Positions 27,401-36,780 of a stretch of DNA of 64,000 bases are shown piece after piece. The DNA lies in assembly GCF_000355675.1 (NCBI RefSeq), contig NC_020888.1, forward strand, positions 1,151,001 through 1,215,000. The letters are read 5' to 3'. The notes beneath the pieces are model-generated. The model was not told the origin of the DNA, ran no database searches, and worked only from the letters and a program-made list of their open reading frames with translations. Numbering within the stretch: position 1 is the stretch's first letter; the number at the start of each line of letters is the position of its first letter. Position numbers and translations under genes: made by a program. The DNA is from Thalassolituus oleivorans MIL-1 (GTDB taxonomy: Bacteria > Pseudomonadota > Gammaproteobacteria > Pseudomonadales > Oceanobacteraceae).

Positions 27401-29176
27401 TTAGTGATCTTGAGCAGATCCTGCACCTTTCGGTACGCGGATATCTTCAACTATCTGACGAATATCATCAGGCACTGGTGCTGTCATACTAGACACTACG
27501 AATGCAGTCACGACGTTGAGTAATGCACCTAGAGCACCGAAGGCTTCTGGTGAGATACCCAAGAACCAGTTGTCTGGCGTGTTAGCAAACATCTCGGTAC
27601 CGGCAACAAAGAACCAGCCTTTGTATGCAAAGATATAAACCAAGGTACTTACTAAGCCGACCAACATACCTGCCACCGCACCATGGTTGTTAATGCGAGT
27701 ACTAAAGATACCCATCATTAACGCAGGGAAGATGGAGGACGCCGCCAAACCGAAGGCAAGTGCCACTACCTGAGCTGCGAAGCCTGGAGGATTCAAGCCT
27801 AGGTAACCTGCCACTAAAATCGCACCAGCCATCGCAATACGTGCAGACATCAACTCATTTTTCTCACTGATATCAGGCATAAACGTGCGCTTCAATAAGT
27901 CGTGAGAAATCGCAGTCGACATCGCCAGCAATAAACCTGCTGCTGTCGATAGTGCCGCTGCTAAGCCACCTGCCGCGACCAGAGCGATTACCCAATTCGG
28001 TAGGTTCGCAATCTCTGGGTTCGCCAGTACCATAATGTCACGGTCAACCTTCACCATTTCGTTACCTTTCCAGCCATACGATTCAGCTTTAGCGGCAAAC
28101 TCTGGGTTCTTGTCGTCGTAATATTGGATACGACCGTCACCATTTTTATCTTCAAACGCTAGCAAGCCAGTATTTTCCCAGTTTTTAAACCAGTCAGGAC
28201 GTGCTGCGTATTCCAAGTTACCGTCGACACTGCCGACTTCACCCATTTGAATGGTGTTGGTTAAGTTCAGGCGAGCCATAGAACCTACTGCAGGCGCAGT
28301 GGTATATAGAATCGCGATGAAGAATAATGCCCAACCCGCAGAAGAACGTGCGTCTGATACTTTTGGTACGGTGAAGAAGCGGATAATAACGTGCGGTAAG
28401 CCAGCAGTACCCATCATGAGAGACAGTGTGTACATCATCATGTTGAGTGTGCCGCCTTTTTGCGCGGTATATTCAGCAAAACCTAAGTCGACCAAAGTTT
28501 GATCCAGCTTTACTAGTAGAGGCGTGCCGTCGGCGGTATCGCTGAGGAAGCCTAACTGTGGAATTGGGTTGTTGGTCAGATTAAGAGAGATAAAGATGGC
28601 GGGTACGGTGTAAGCAAAGATGAGCACACAGTATTGAGCGATCTGAGTGTAGGTTACGCCTTTCATACCGCCGAGTACGGCGTAGAAGAATACTATCCCC
28701 ATACCTGCGTAGAGGCCTGTTGCGTAATCAACATCGAGGAAGCGGGAGAAAGCCACGCCAATCCCTTTCATCTGACCAATTACGTAGGTCAGCGATGCAA
28801 CGATTAAACAGATAACGGCCACGATACGTGCGGTACGTGAGTAGTAGCGATCACCGATGAAATCAGGCACGGTGAATTTACCAAACTTACGCAAGTAAGG
28901 AGCTAAGCAGAGTGCCAATAGCACGTAGCCACCTGTCCAGCCCATTAGGAAGATTGAAGCATCATAGCCTTGGAAGGCGATTAAACCTGCCATAGAGATA
29001 AAGGATGCAGCTGACATCCAATCGGCGGCGGTTGCCATACCGTTGGCGACTGGGTGTACACCGCGACCTGCGGCATAGTATTCACCGGTTGTTCCGGCAC
29101 GAGCCCAAATGGCAATACCAAAGTAGAGGGCGAAAGTTAGGCCCACTACGATATAGGTTAACGTTTGCAGATCCAT
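27401..29176 (-). CDS. Sodium:solute symporter (VC_2705-type, acetate-permease-like)
   Basis: A 591-residue SSS-family transporter with about 13 membrane helices; motifs TGEYYAAGRGVHPVANGMA, DWMSAASFISMAGLI and GTAGLPHVIIRFF. Between two helices is a soluble loop with a canonical EF-hand-like calcium site (DKNGDGRIQYYD, residues 343-354), which I recall as common in this subfamily. The gene follows the DUF4212 gene by 12 bases, its usual small-subunit partner. A monocarboxylate/Na+ substrate is likely but not fixed. It is distinct from the ActP-like gene at 17097-18677, so the genome has at least two such systems. Confidence 0.88.
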   Translation of the reverse strand: MDLQTLTYIVVGLTFALYFGIAIWARAGTTGEYYAAGRGVHPVANGMATAADWMSAASFISMAGLIAFQGYDASIFLMGWTGGYVLLALCLAPYLRKFGKFTVPDFIGDRYYSRTARIVAVICLIVASLTYVIGQMKGIGVAFSRFLDVDYATGLYAGMGIVFFYAVLGGMKGVTYTQIAQYCVLIFAYTVPAIFISLNLTNNPIPQLGFLSDTADGTPLLVKLDQTLVDLGFAEYTAQKGGTLNMMMYTLSLMMGTAGLPHVIIRFFTVPKVSDARSSAGWALFFIAILYTTAPAVGSMARLNLTNTIQMGEVGSVDGNLEYAARPDWFKNWENTGLLAFEDKNGDGRIQYYDDKNPEFAAKAESYGWKGNEMVKVDRDIMVLANPEIANLPNWVIALVAAGGLAAALSTAAGLLLAMSTAISHDLLKRTFMPDISEKNELMSARIAMAGAILVAGYLGLNPPGFAAQVVALAFGLAASSIFPALMMGIFSTRINNHGAVAGMLVGLVSTLVYIFAYKGWFFVAGTEMFANTPDNWFLGISPEAFGALGALLNVVTAFVVSSMTAPVPDDIRQIVEDIRVPKGAGSAQDH

Positions 29177-29188
29177 AGTCAGCTCCTC

Positions 29189-29458
29189 TTATTCGTCGTC
29201 GTCAACGCCAAACTCACGATCGAGTTCGCGCATTTTTTTGGCGTAAATCACTACAATAGCGAGAAACACATAAATGGAACCTTGTTGGGCAAACCAAAAA
29301 CCAAGTCCCACACCGCCGACGGGAATCATGTCCATTAATGGACGCAAAACTATGCCAAACCCGTAAGAAACCAATGCCCAGATAGCCAGTAACGAGAACA
29401 TTAAGTTCAAGTTTCTGCGCCAGTAAGCTTTTTTATCGTCGTCAGACCTGAAAGCCAT
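29189..29458 (-). CDS. DUF4212 small membrane subunit of the symporter
   Basis: An 89-residue protein with two membrane helices (about 18-42 and 50-75), a charged start (DDDKKAYWRRNLNLM) and a terminal acidic tail. This is the DUF4212 type always found upstream of VC_2705-like symporters, here 12 bases before it in the same operon. It probably associates with the transporter as DUF485 does with ActP. Role not established. Confidence 0.87.
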   Translation of the reverse strand: MAFRSDDDKKAYWRRNLNLMFSLLAIWALVSYGFGIVLRPLMDMIPVGGVGLGFWFAQQGSIYVFLAIVVIYAKKMRELDREFGVDDDE

Positions 29459-29612
29459 AACCCAATCCTCTTTTTATTTAATACCTATCCAAACTAGCAG
29501 TAGGTTGGGGGCTGGCGACAGCTAGACCTTGGTAGTACCACACTGATTTCAGGCAGGTTTTTACGAAAATGAGGGATAAATGCACTGACTTTAGTTGCAA
29601 TAGAAGATGAGA

Positions 29613-29645
29613 AAGCGCTCTCGCAGAACGACCACGAGAGCGCTT
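29613..29645 (-). terminator. Hairpin downstream of the di-haem lipoprotein gene
   Basis: Perfect 11-bp inverted repeat AAGCGCTCTCG...CGAGAGCGCTT with an 11-base loop. On the minus strand it begins about 28 bases after the stop of the gene at 29674 and is followed by TTTCTC, a weak U-tract. Confidence 0.65.
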
Positions 29646-29673
29646 GGTACAGCGGGGTTAACTTATAAACTAC

Positions 29674-31965
29674 TTATAGAGTTAACAGATATTGCACGAG
29701 GTCTTGTACTTCATTGGTACTACTTGCACACCAAGGATGGGGAGCATCCGGCATACCGATAGCATCGTCACTACCCAGTTCACCTGGGCCGTATGCCGCG
29801 CGCATGCCTTGATAATCCCAGTAGTAGTTGTCTTTGTCCCAGGGTACTTCTACGAAGTATTTGTGGCGTTTGATGAAGCGGTTACGCTGCTTACCAATTG
29901 GCTTGAGCCAGCTTTCCTTCGACTTAGGCACCCGAAATACATCGCCTTTACGGTTGAGATCTGGATACGTTACTTGATGATCTGGACCACCTAGTTCAGG
30001 GCGCACGGGTTCATGCAAGGTGTAGTACTGGTTGTAGAGTGTCGAACCTGTGGTGCAACGTTCAGGGTTTACCAAGTCTTCTAGGTTGCGAACATGACCG
30101 TCTGATAATAAGCCACGATGTTCGGTCCAGTAGAGATCACGTAGGTAGGCAACACGGATCGACTGAGTTTCTTTCTGATAGATAGTCGGTGCAAAGAAAC
30201 GACCCACTTGATCGAGCGGTATCATTTGCTCGGTTGTGTGGCTTTCTAACGCGTCGGTATGGCAGCTGCCACAATCGCGTGTGTAGGTCTCTTGTCCACG
30301 AGCGACAGCTTCGGCCACCTTTGGATACGACTGCCAGCCGGCACTGACGAATGTGCCCTCTGAAACTTCGGTGCTGGCTTGTTCGCCGAGTAAATTGTTA
30401 TAGGCGAGCCAACGATACATGCCCACATTGCGTAGGTCGTCATCGTTTTCATCTAGCGTGGTCATATAAGCAGTTAACGCTTCTAACCAATCTTTACTCA
30501 TATTGCCTTGGGCGCCATCAGGCTCTTCGGCGTGAATATATGAGCCTTCAAAACCGACGTAGGATTCGGTATGCGAGAGCGAGCGACGGATCGACATATA
30601 ATGAGTCACGTTCGGAATGGCAATCGGCGAGAACTGGTAGTCGTTATCGGTATGGCTTCCTTCGCCTACCTTACGGATGATGTTGTGCTCACCGGCTCCT
30701 GAGGGCATGTAATAAAGAAGCATGTCTTTGGCGACATCCTCATTGCCCGGCGCCCAGCTTGGGCCTTCTTCTTTGTCGTAAATCGCATCAAAGGTCTTAG
30801 TGCTGGTTTGTAATACCGACCACTTCATCGACCACTGCGGATTAGGTAACCCAGGAATGACCTTATTAACATGGTTGCCCGGTGCCTTTTCATAGCTGAC
30901 GCGGTAGCCATGACAGGAAGCACAGTTAAATCCAATCCATTCACCATTACCTGTGTAGGGGTTCGTGGCTTCAGCATAACGATAACCAACATAGCCAGAA
31001 CTACTGGTGTTCCCTTCTTTTTTGCCTTCACTTCCGGCGAGGAAGCCGGGAATCGGCGTCGGCATTGGGTATTCAGTAAAGTACACGTCATCAATGGCTT
31101 CATCTGGGACTTCACCACGAACTTCTGGCACGGCACCAAACAGTAATTTAGGGTCGGCTAAACCGCCAGAAATAGGGTCGGTGGCTTTGCCTTGCATAAT
31201 GGCAGTCCAGTCTAGATTGCGAACATTGTGCGCAAGACCGACGTTGTAATCCCAAGACCAGAAGGCTTCACTTCCAGCTTGTGCCAGTGCATCAAAGCCA
31301 GCGTTGTCGACCGTAACGCTGATCGGAGAGGTGGATTTCACCGCACTAACATCAGATACCACATCGCAATTGTGTATGAAGTTGTCATCGATAATGCGCG
31401 ACGTTTGCGCATCAATCACTAAGTGTGCGTCGCCGGCATGAGTTAACGATTGATTAAACCCGGTGCGTTTTTGAATTTGTACAATTAAATCGCCGCTTAA
31501 TGTGTGCTCGGGTACGCGAAAGCGAATTTCGGTATCGGTCCAGCCTAAGACGTTTTTTGGCCACTCATCGACGACTTCGGTGGTTTCAAAATTGACCTGA
31601 GCGCTCAGGGCCAACTCTTGTTTGTACATAACAAGGTCGGTTTCGAGAATACGTGTATTACCAATCATGATTTTGGAGAAATCAATGTCTGTGCCCGCAC
31701 CAAAGCCGCTACCAATCAGTGTGATCTCGTCGCCCGGTACCAATTGTGGGGCTACTGATTGGCCATTGCTCCAGCGCTCGTTACCGTTGACGAGCAAGCG
31801 TTGAATTTGCGGGGTTGGGAAGTTCGCGGCGGAGGCAGCGCGTTCATCTTCGCGTGCTTGATCAAATTCACATATCTCATCTTGCTCGGGAAACTCCCCG
31901 GGCAAGTCTAAAACACAACCACTGAGTAGCAGTGGCAGTGCCAGAATACTGGTTGAATGCTTCAT
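29674..31965 (-). CDS. Di-haem c-type cytochrome lipoprotein with IPT/TIG-like domain
   Basis: 763 residues. Signal peptide with lipobox LLLSGC (Cys17). Residues about 52-185 look like an IPT/TIG immunoglobulin-like fold (PGDEITLIGSGFGAG ... WTDTEIRFRVPEHTLSGDL). Two haem-binding motifs follow, CASCH (348-352) and CGSCH (565-569), about 217 residues apart. Spacing and size recall MauG/RoxA-type di-haem proteins, including rubber oxygenases, but sequence alone does not prove that. The enzyme would act in the periplasm or on the outer surface, oxidising an organic substrate or acting as a peroxidase. Single gene, divergent from marC. Confidence 0.75.
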   Translation of the reverse strand: MKHSTSILALPLLLSGCVLDLPGEFPEQDEICEFDQAREDERAASAANFPTPQIQRLLVNGNERWSNGQSVAPQLVPGDEITLIGSGFGAGTDIDFSKIMIGNTRILETDLVMYKQELALSAQVNFETTEVVDEWPKNVLGWTDTEIRFRVPEHTLSGDLIVQIQKRTGFNQSLTHAGDAHLVIDAQTSRIIDDNFIHNCDVVSDVSAVKSTSPISVTVDNAGFDALAQAGSEAFWSWDYNVGLAHNVRNLDWTAIMQGKATDPISGGLADPKLLFGAVPEVRGEVPDEAIDDVYFTEYPMPTPIPGFLAGSEGKKEGNTSSSGYVGYRYAEATNPYTGNGEWIGFNCASCHGYRVSYEKAPGNHVNKVIPGLPNPQWSMKWSVLQTSTKTFDAIYDKEEGPSWAPGNEDVAKDMLLYYMPSGAGEHNIIRKVGEGSHTDNDYQFSPIAIPNVTHYMSIRRSLSHTESYVGFEGSYIHAEEPDGAQGNMSKDWLEALTAYMTTLDENDDDLRNVGMYRWLAYNNLLGEQASTEVSEGTFVSAGWQSYPKVAEAVARGQETYTRDCGSCHTDALESHTTEQMIPLDQVGRFFAPTIYQKETQSIRVAYLRDLYWTEHRGLLSDGHVRNLEDLVNPERCTTGSTLYNQYYTLHEPVRPELGGPDHQVTYPDLNRKGDVFRVPKSKESWLKPIGKQRNRFIKRHKYFVEVPWDKDNYYWDYQGMRAAYGPGELGSDDAIGMPDAPHPWCASSTNEVQDLVQYLLTL

Positions 31966-32184
31966 GAGTTATCGTCCGTTATCATTATTTTAATTATGGG
32001 TTTTCATTGGCCAGTGTTCGATTAGGCTGGCAGACTACACTTCATAGACATTTACTTCGTTATGCTTGGCAACAGGGGTCAATCGCCTGACTACAGAAGT
32101 CATGGCCTAAATGACCCTAATCAATTCAAGACTTCTTGCGCCATTTTTTGCGATAACCATAAATTAACTAGAAGGGACGATTTC

Positions 32185-32817
32185 ATGGGGGAGATTGCAG
32201 CGGTTACCTTAGCGACACTCTTTGCGACGGTAAGCCCAATCGATATTTCAGCTATTTTTGCCGCCTTAACGGCAGAAGAAACAGCGAAAGAGCGTCGCCG
32301 TATTGCTCGTCGGGCGGTTGCGATTGCCACCGTTGTTTTGCTGACCTTTGCTTTAGTTGGCGATAGTTTGTTGACCGCTTTGGGAATTTCAATGGCAGCC
32401 TTGCGTACGGGTGGCGGTATTATTTTGCTCTTAATCGGCATTGATATGGTGTTTGCTCGTAGTTCAGGAGCAAATAGCACGACCGAAACTGAAGATGCAG
32501 AAGCATTAGAGCGGCGAGATGTATCGGTATTTCCAATGGCACTGCCGTTAATTGCCGGCCCCGGCAGCATGGGCGCGATTATCTTGATGATGGCTCATGC
32601 CAAGGGGGATGTGTCAGAGCAAATCGTTGTGGTGAGCTGCATACTCGTGATTATGTTAATTACGCTTGGATGCTTATTAGCGGCAACGCAATTACACCGA
32701 ATATTGGGTCTAACCGGTGTTCAGGTCATTACGCGCGTGATGGGCGTATTGCTGTGTGCTTTGGCTGTGCAGTTTATGTTTGATGGTATCGCCGAAAGTG
32801 GTTTATTAAACCACTAA
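32185..32817 (+). CDS. MarC family membrane protein
   Basis: A 210-residue inner-membrane protein with six predicted helices, start ATG 32185 with AGAAGGGA upstream; an earlier in-frame ATG at 32062 would add 41 non-hydrophobic residues. Family features are ATLFATVSPIDISAIFAAL near the start, GGGIILLLIGIDM, and the second-half repeat PLIAGPGSMGAIILM. MarC proteins were once linked to antibiotic resistance, but that role was not upheld; function unknown. The 3' end overlaps the convergent MMPL gene by 12 bases. Confidence 0.88.
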   Translation: MGEIAAVTLATLFATVSPIDISAIFAALTAEETAKERRRIARRAVAIATVVLLTFALVGDSLLTALGISMAALRTGGGIILLLIGIDMVFARSSGANSTTETEDAEALERRDVSVFPMALPLIAGPGSMGAIILMMAHAKGDVSEQIVVVSCILVIMLITLGCLLAATQLHRILGLTGVQVITRVMGVLLCALAVQFMFDGIAESGLLNH

Positions 32818-35136
32818 CGGTGACTCCGGTTTGTGGGTCTTTACTATTTGCCGTTTATCGGTGAGCAACAGCAATGGCGGTAGTAGTAAAAAATCGATCA
32901 GTAACGCAACTGCAATGGTAATTGCGAGTAAAGTGCCCATGGCTCGGCTTGGATTAAAGTGTGAAAATTCCATGACCATAAAGCCACCGATCAAAATCGC
33001 TGACGTAATCAATAGCGCAACACCAACGGTATGAAACGCATAGCGAATGGCATCGGCAGGAGAGTGCTTTAACTGCAATCGTGCGTAATTGTATTTACTT
33101 AAAAAGTGCACAGTATCATCGACCACGATCCCCAAACTCACGCAGGCAACGACAGATGTGGCTGTATCGACTTTGCCGTATAACAATCCCCATAAGCCAT
33201 ACGCTAATATCGCCGGAAATATGTTTGGCACCATGCTAATTAAGCCCAATCGCCAAGAGCGCAATGCCGCAATCATCAACAAAGATATGATAATAAGTGC
33301 GAACCCTGTGCCCTCTAACATAGCGGTTACGTTGCGAAAGGTAAGATTGGCAAAGACAATATCTAACCCCGTTGCTTCGCGAATATGAAGTAGAGGTGCA
33401 TGTGCTTCTGACCAAGCGACAATGTCTTTTTCCATTGCCAAAATATGGCGTGAATCAGATCGCTCTAAACTAACTTGAATACGAGTGGCCGAACGATCAC
33501 TTGTTAATGTGTTATCTAATCCTAACCCGAGTGGTAACGATAGTTCATACAATAGTAAATATTGCGCTGCTGCTTCGTTGCTCTCTGGGGTGCGATACCA
33601 GGCAGGATCATCACCATGTAAATTTTGATTTAACCGCTTAAGCGTATCGCTAATGCTGGTGACTTGCACGACGCCCGTTTGTTGATGTAACCACTGTACC
33701 AAATCATCCAACTGCTGCAGAAATTCAACATCATTAATACCGTTGTCACGTTCGCTATCGGTAACGAAATACAAAACATGCAAACCGCCTAATGATTTTT
33801 CTATGTGATCAATGGTGCGGCGTACTTCAAAACTGGTATCGAAAAATTCATGCCAGCGCTCGGTAATGGTATTGCGACCAGCAAATGTCGCGCTCGCTGC
33901 TACGAGAGCAACCATAGTGATGAATAGTGCTTTATGGTGGCGAATAATGGTATCGGCTAGGCGATCCATTAGTGCTGATTGTTGCTGACTTGAGCGACCT
34001 TTTGGTGTCGGTAATAAAGCTAACACGGCGGGTAAAAAGGTAATGGTCAGGAGCCAGGCTACTAAGACACCTACGGCAATCATATTACCCATGTCCCGAT
34101 ACGGCGGAGAGTCGCTAGTGTTTAAACATAAAACACCAATCATGGTCGTAATACTGGTAATAAATACCGGTGAAAAATTAATACTTAAACTGGTCATTAA
34201 CGCAGATTTTTTGTCGTTCCCCTGACGTAAGTAATAGTAATACGACACTAAAATATGAATCGTATCAGCCACTGCGATCGTCATAATCGCGGTTGGCACA
34301 AAGCCCGTCGGCGGGGTGAGCGTATAGCTTAACCAACCAAATATCCCCATAGTTACGATTACCGACATGCCGATAACCGCCGTCACGAGTAGCATGCCGG
34401 TCACTGTGCGCAGTAATAACAACATGATGGCGAGCATGATGACGTAGGAAATAACTAGTAGTGATTCAATATCTTGTTTAATTGCTTCGCCCATTGTCAC
34501 GTTGGAGGTAACTGACCCTGCCACTTCAATAGAAAAATCTGGATATTGCTGTCGCAACGAATTGGCTAATGCGCGAGCTGCTTTAACGGTTTCTAACGAT
34601 GCCGCGGCACTGTTATTTTCGGGTAAAAATAGTTGCACGTTTATACCGGTTGTCCGTCCATCTTTGGATAATATTTTCGGTACAATATCGGGGTCATTCA
34701 TCGCGCGTTGAGCGAGTACTGAAAGATCCAGCGGTAATTCATCTAGGGTATAAAATTCTGCAATTAAGAGGTCGTCGCCATCGACTTGGGTGTATTGAAA
34801 ATTTTGCAGTGAGTCAACACGCTGGGAGTAGGGGAGTTTCCAGCCCGCTGTGGTTAATGCTTCGATCAGCGCTAATGCGTCTTGCTGAAACAACGTCTGA
34901 TCCGCTTGGCTGCTTGGAGTCGAGACTAAAAAGAATACGTTGTCTTGGCGTGAGAAGCGCTGCTCCATTTCTTCAAAGGCTTTTAACTGCGGATTTTCAG
35001 GACCGAAGTACATACGAAAGTCACTGGTGAATCCTAAACGTGGAATGCCAGCCAGACTGCTCAATATCACGATGGCAATGGCAACGATGACTAGCCAAGG
35101 ATGGGCAATAACCCAATTTAAAAAACGCTCTCTCAT
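32806..35136 (-). CDS. MMPL/RND-superfamily exporter
   Basis: 776 residues with about 12 membrane helices in two repeated halves. Each half has a first helix, a large periplasmic loop (about 40-225 and 415-600) and five more helices. Motifs include FTSDFRMYFGPENPQLKAFEEM at the start of loop one and the GIVVDDTVHFLSKY segment in the second half, whose acidic pair is typical of proton-driven RND transporters of the MMPL/hopanoid-associated type. Substrate is likely a lipid or hydrophobic compound (family-based). No adaptor or outer-membrane factor gene is adjacent. Confidence 0.85.
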   Translation of the reverse strand: MRERFLNWVIAHPWLVIVAIAIVILSSLAGIPRLGFTSDFRMYFGPENPQLKAFEEMEQRFSRQDNVFFLVSTPSSQADQTLFQQDALALIEALTTAGWKLPYSQRVDSLQNFQYTQVDGDDLLIAEFYTLDELPLDLSVLAQRAMNDPDIVPKILSKDGRTTGINVQLFLPENNSAAASLETVKAARALANSLRQQYPDFSIEVAGSVTSNVTMGEAIKQDIESLLVISYVIMLAIMLLLLRTVTGMLLVTAVIGMSVIVTMGIFGWLSYTLTPPTGFVPTAIMTIAVADTIHILVSYYYYLRQGNDKKSALMTSLSINFSPVFITSITTMIGVLCLNTSDSPPYRDMGNMIAVGVLVAWLLTITFLPAVLALLPTPKGRSSQQQSALMDRLADTIIRHHKALFITMVALVAASATFAGRNTITERWHEFFDTSFEVRRTIDHIEKSLGGLHVLYFVTDSERDNGINDVEFLQQLDDLVQWLHQQTGVVQVTSISDTLKRLNQNLHGDDPAWYRTPESNEAAAQYLLLYELSLPLGLGLDNTLTSDRSATRIQVSLERSDSRHILAMEKDIVAWSEAHAPLLHIREATGLDIVFANLTFRNVTAMLEGTGFALIIISLLMIAALRSWRLGLISMVPNIFPAILAYGLWGLLYGKVDTATSVVACVSLGIVVDDTVHFLSKYNYARLQLKHSPADAIRYAFHTVGVALLITSAILIGGFMVMEFSHFNPSRAMGTLLAITIAVALLIDFLLLPPLLLLTDKRQIVKTHKPESPLVV

Positions 35137-35310
35137 TGCGTGTAACTCACATCAAAACGTCGGACTATGCTATGCGACTTCTTAGTATTCGCAAGGTCCG
35201 ATTCGGCGAGGCTGTTGGCTCGTTGGGTGCCGTAATTTGATGACATCACCGTGGTAGGCGCGCAGGATCTACACCGCTATACTCTGAGCATCTATAAATA
35301 AGGTGGTTTT

Positions 35311-36660
35311 ATGACGACGAAAACGATGCGTTGGGACAAGTTACTCTCATCAGCGCGCTTCGGTGAACAGCAAGGTACGTTGGCCATGGATCTTGGTCGT
35401 ACGCCGTTTCACAAAGATTATGATCGTATTATTTTTTCGTCTGCTTTTCGTCGCCTTGATCGAAAGACCCAAGTACATCCGCTTTCTGAAAATGATCACG
35501 TACACAGCCGTCTAACCCACAGTTTAGAAGTCGCTTGCGTTGGTCGCTCTCTGGGGACGCGAGTTGGGCAAGCGTTGGGGAAAGTTTTACCTGATTTTGT
35601 TGATGCCAGCGACATTGGCGCATTAGTGCAGGCAGCTTGCTTGGCTCACGATATTGGCAATCCACCCTACGGCCACACTGGCGAGGACGCTATCCGCCAT
35701 TGGTTTCTTGATCGAGACAATGCCCATTTTCTTGAAGGACTGAGTGAATTAGAGCAAGCGGATTTGCAGACCTTCGAGGGCAATGCTCAAGGTCTACGCA
35801 TCGTAACCCAGGTGGAGTCGCATCGTTTTGACGGCGGCATGCGCCTAACTTACGGAACCTTGGGGGCATTCTTAAAGTACCCGTGGACAGTGGATTATGT
35901 TGTTCGTGGTGAGCGGAAGAAATTTGGTTGTTATCAAACCGAATTACCACTAATGCGCGAAGTAGCAAACGCCCTTGGTCTTATCCAAACCGGTGAAAAT
36001 GCGTGGTGCCGCCATCCTCTCGTGTATTTGCTCGAAGCCGCTGATGATATTTGTTACGGCTTGATTGACCTTGAAGATGGAATAGAAATGGGCCTGTTAA
36101 ATTATCAAGAGGTCGAAGATTTACTGCAGCCTTTGTTAGCGGAACAGTGGCATGAAGCCTTGCAAGAATTAGATAAAGCTGACAACACTCGCCGTCGCTT
36201 GCAAATGTTACGCGGGCAAGCAATGGAGGCCATGGTCAGTGCCGTGAGTTCGGCGTTTGTGCATCAGCACGACAATTTACTGGCCGGAGAGCTGAAGGGC
36301 GATATTATTGATTATTGCCCAGCCAATGTGCAGCAAGTGGTGCATGGTGCTAAAAAACTTGCACGTGAACGTATTTTTAATGACAGTCGCAAGCTTGCGG
36401 TTGAGGTTGGTTCTTATGCCACCTTATCGATTCTGTTGGATGCGTTTTTACGCGCGGTACGTGAATGCGTGCTGGATGGGCAAGCTACCTTTCGCAATAA
36501 ACGTGTACTAGAGTTAATGGGACGTTCGGCGCCAAAGTCGGACTGGACTCTATACCAAGCTTACATGCGCGCATTGGATTTTATTGCTGGTATGACCGAC
36601 AACTACGCGGCAGAGATTGCCCGCCAGTTTTCAGGATATCAGCCACCTAATCGCAACTAA
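35311..36660 (+). CDS. dgt: Deoxyguanosinetriphosphate triphosphohydrolase
   Basis: 449 residues; HD-domain dNTPase that splits dGTP into deoxyguanosine and triphosphate. Amino-terminal signature DYDRIIFSSAFRRLDRKTQV and HSRLTHSLEVACVGR, metal-binding HD in CLAHDIGNPPYGHTGE, and a second Asp in EAADDICYGLIDLEDG. This fits the Dgt subfamily 2 type rather than the E. coli prototype by its start. AAGGTGG precedes the ATG. Stands alone. Confidence 0.93.
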   Translation: MTTKTMRWDKLLSSARFGEQQGTLAMDLGRTPFHKDYDRIIFSSAFRRLDRKTQVHPLSENDHVHSRLTHSLEVACVGRSLGTRVGQALGKVLPDFVDASDIGALVQAACLAHDIGNPPYGHTGEDAIRHWFLDRDNAHFLEGLSELEQADLQTFEGNAQGLRIVTQVESHRFDGGMRLTYGTLGAFLKYPWTVDYVVRGERKKFGCYQTELPLMREVANALGLIQTGENAWCRHPLVYLLEAADDICYGLIDLEDGIEMGLLNYQEVEDLLQPLLAEQWHEALQELDKADNTRRRLQMLRGQAMEAMVSAVSSAFVHQHDNLLAGELKGDIIDYCPANVQQVVHGAKKLARERIFNDSRKLAVEVGSYATLSILLDAFLRAVRECVLDGQATFRNKRVLELMGRSAPKSDWTLYQAYMRALDFIAGMTDNYAAEIARQFSGYQPPNRN

Positions 36661-36780
36661 GTGTTAGTCATATTATTTAACGTGCGCTGTCTTGCTGAAT
36701 CTTGAGCTTAGGCAGATACTCCGCGGATAAATTTCGATGGGTTAGTTTCCCGAGAGTCGACAATTTTTGGAGCTAGGTTC

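Noticed and set aside
28112-28150. EF-hand-like loop in the VC_2705-type symporter as a novel feature
   Set aside because: I recall this calcium-like loop as a common trait of the subfamily, so it is noted in the gene entry but not reported as new.
32062-32184. N-terminal extension of the MarC protein
   Set aside because: The extra 41 residues are polar and unlike the family; ATG 32185 has a proper ribosome site.
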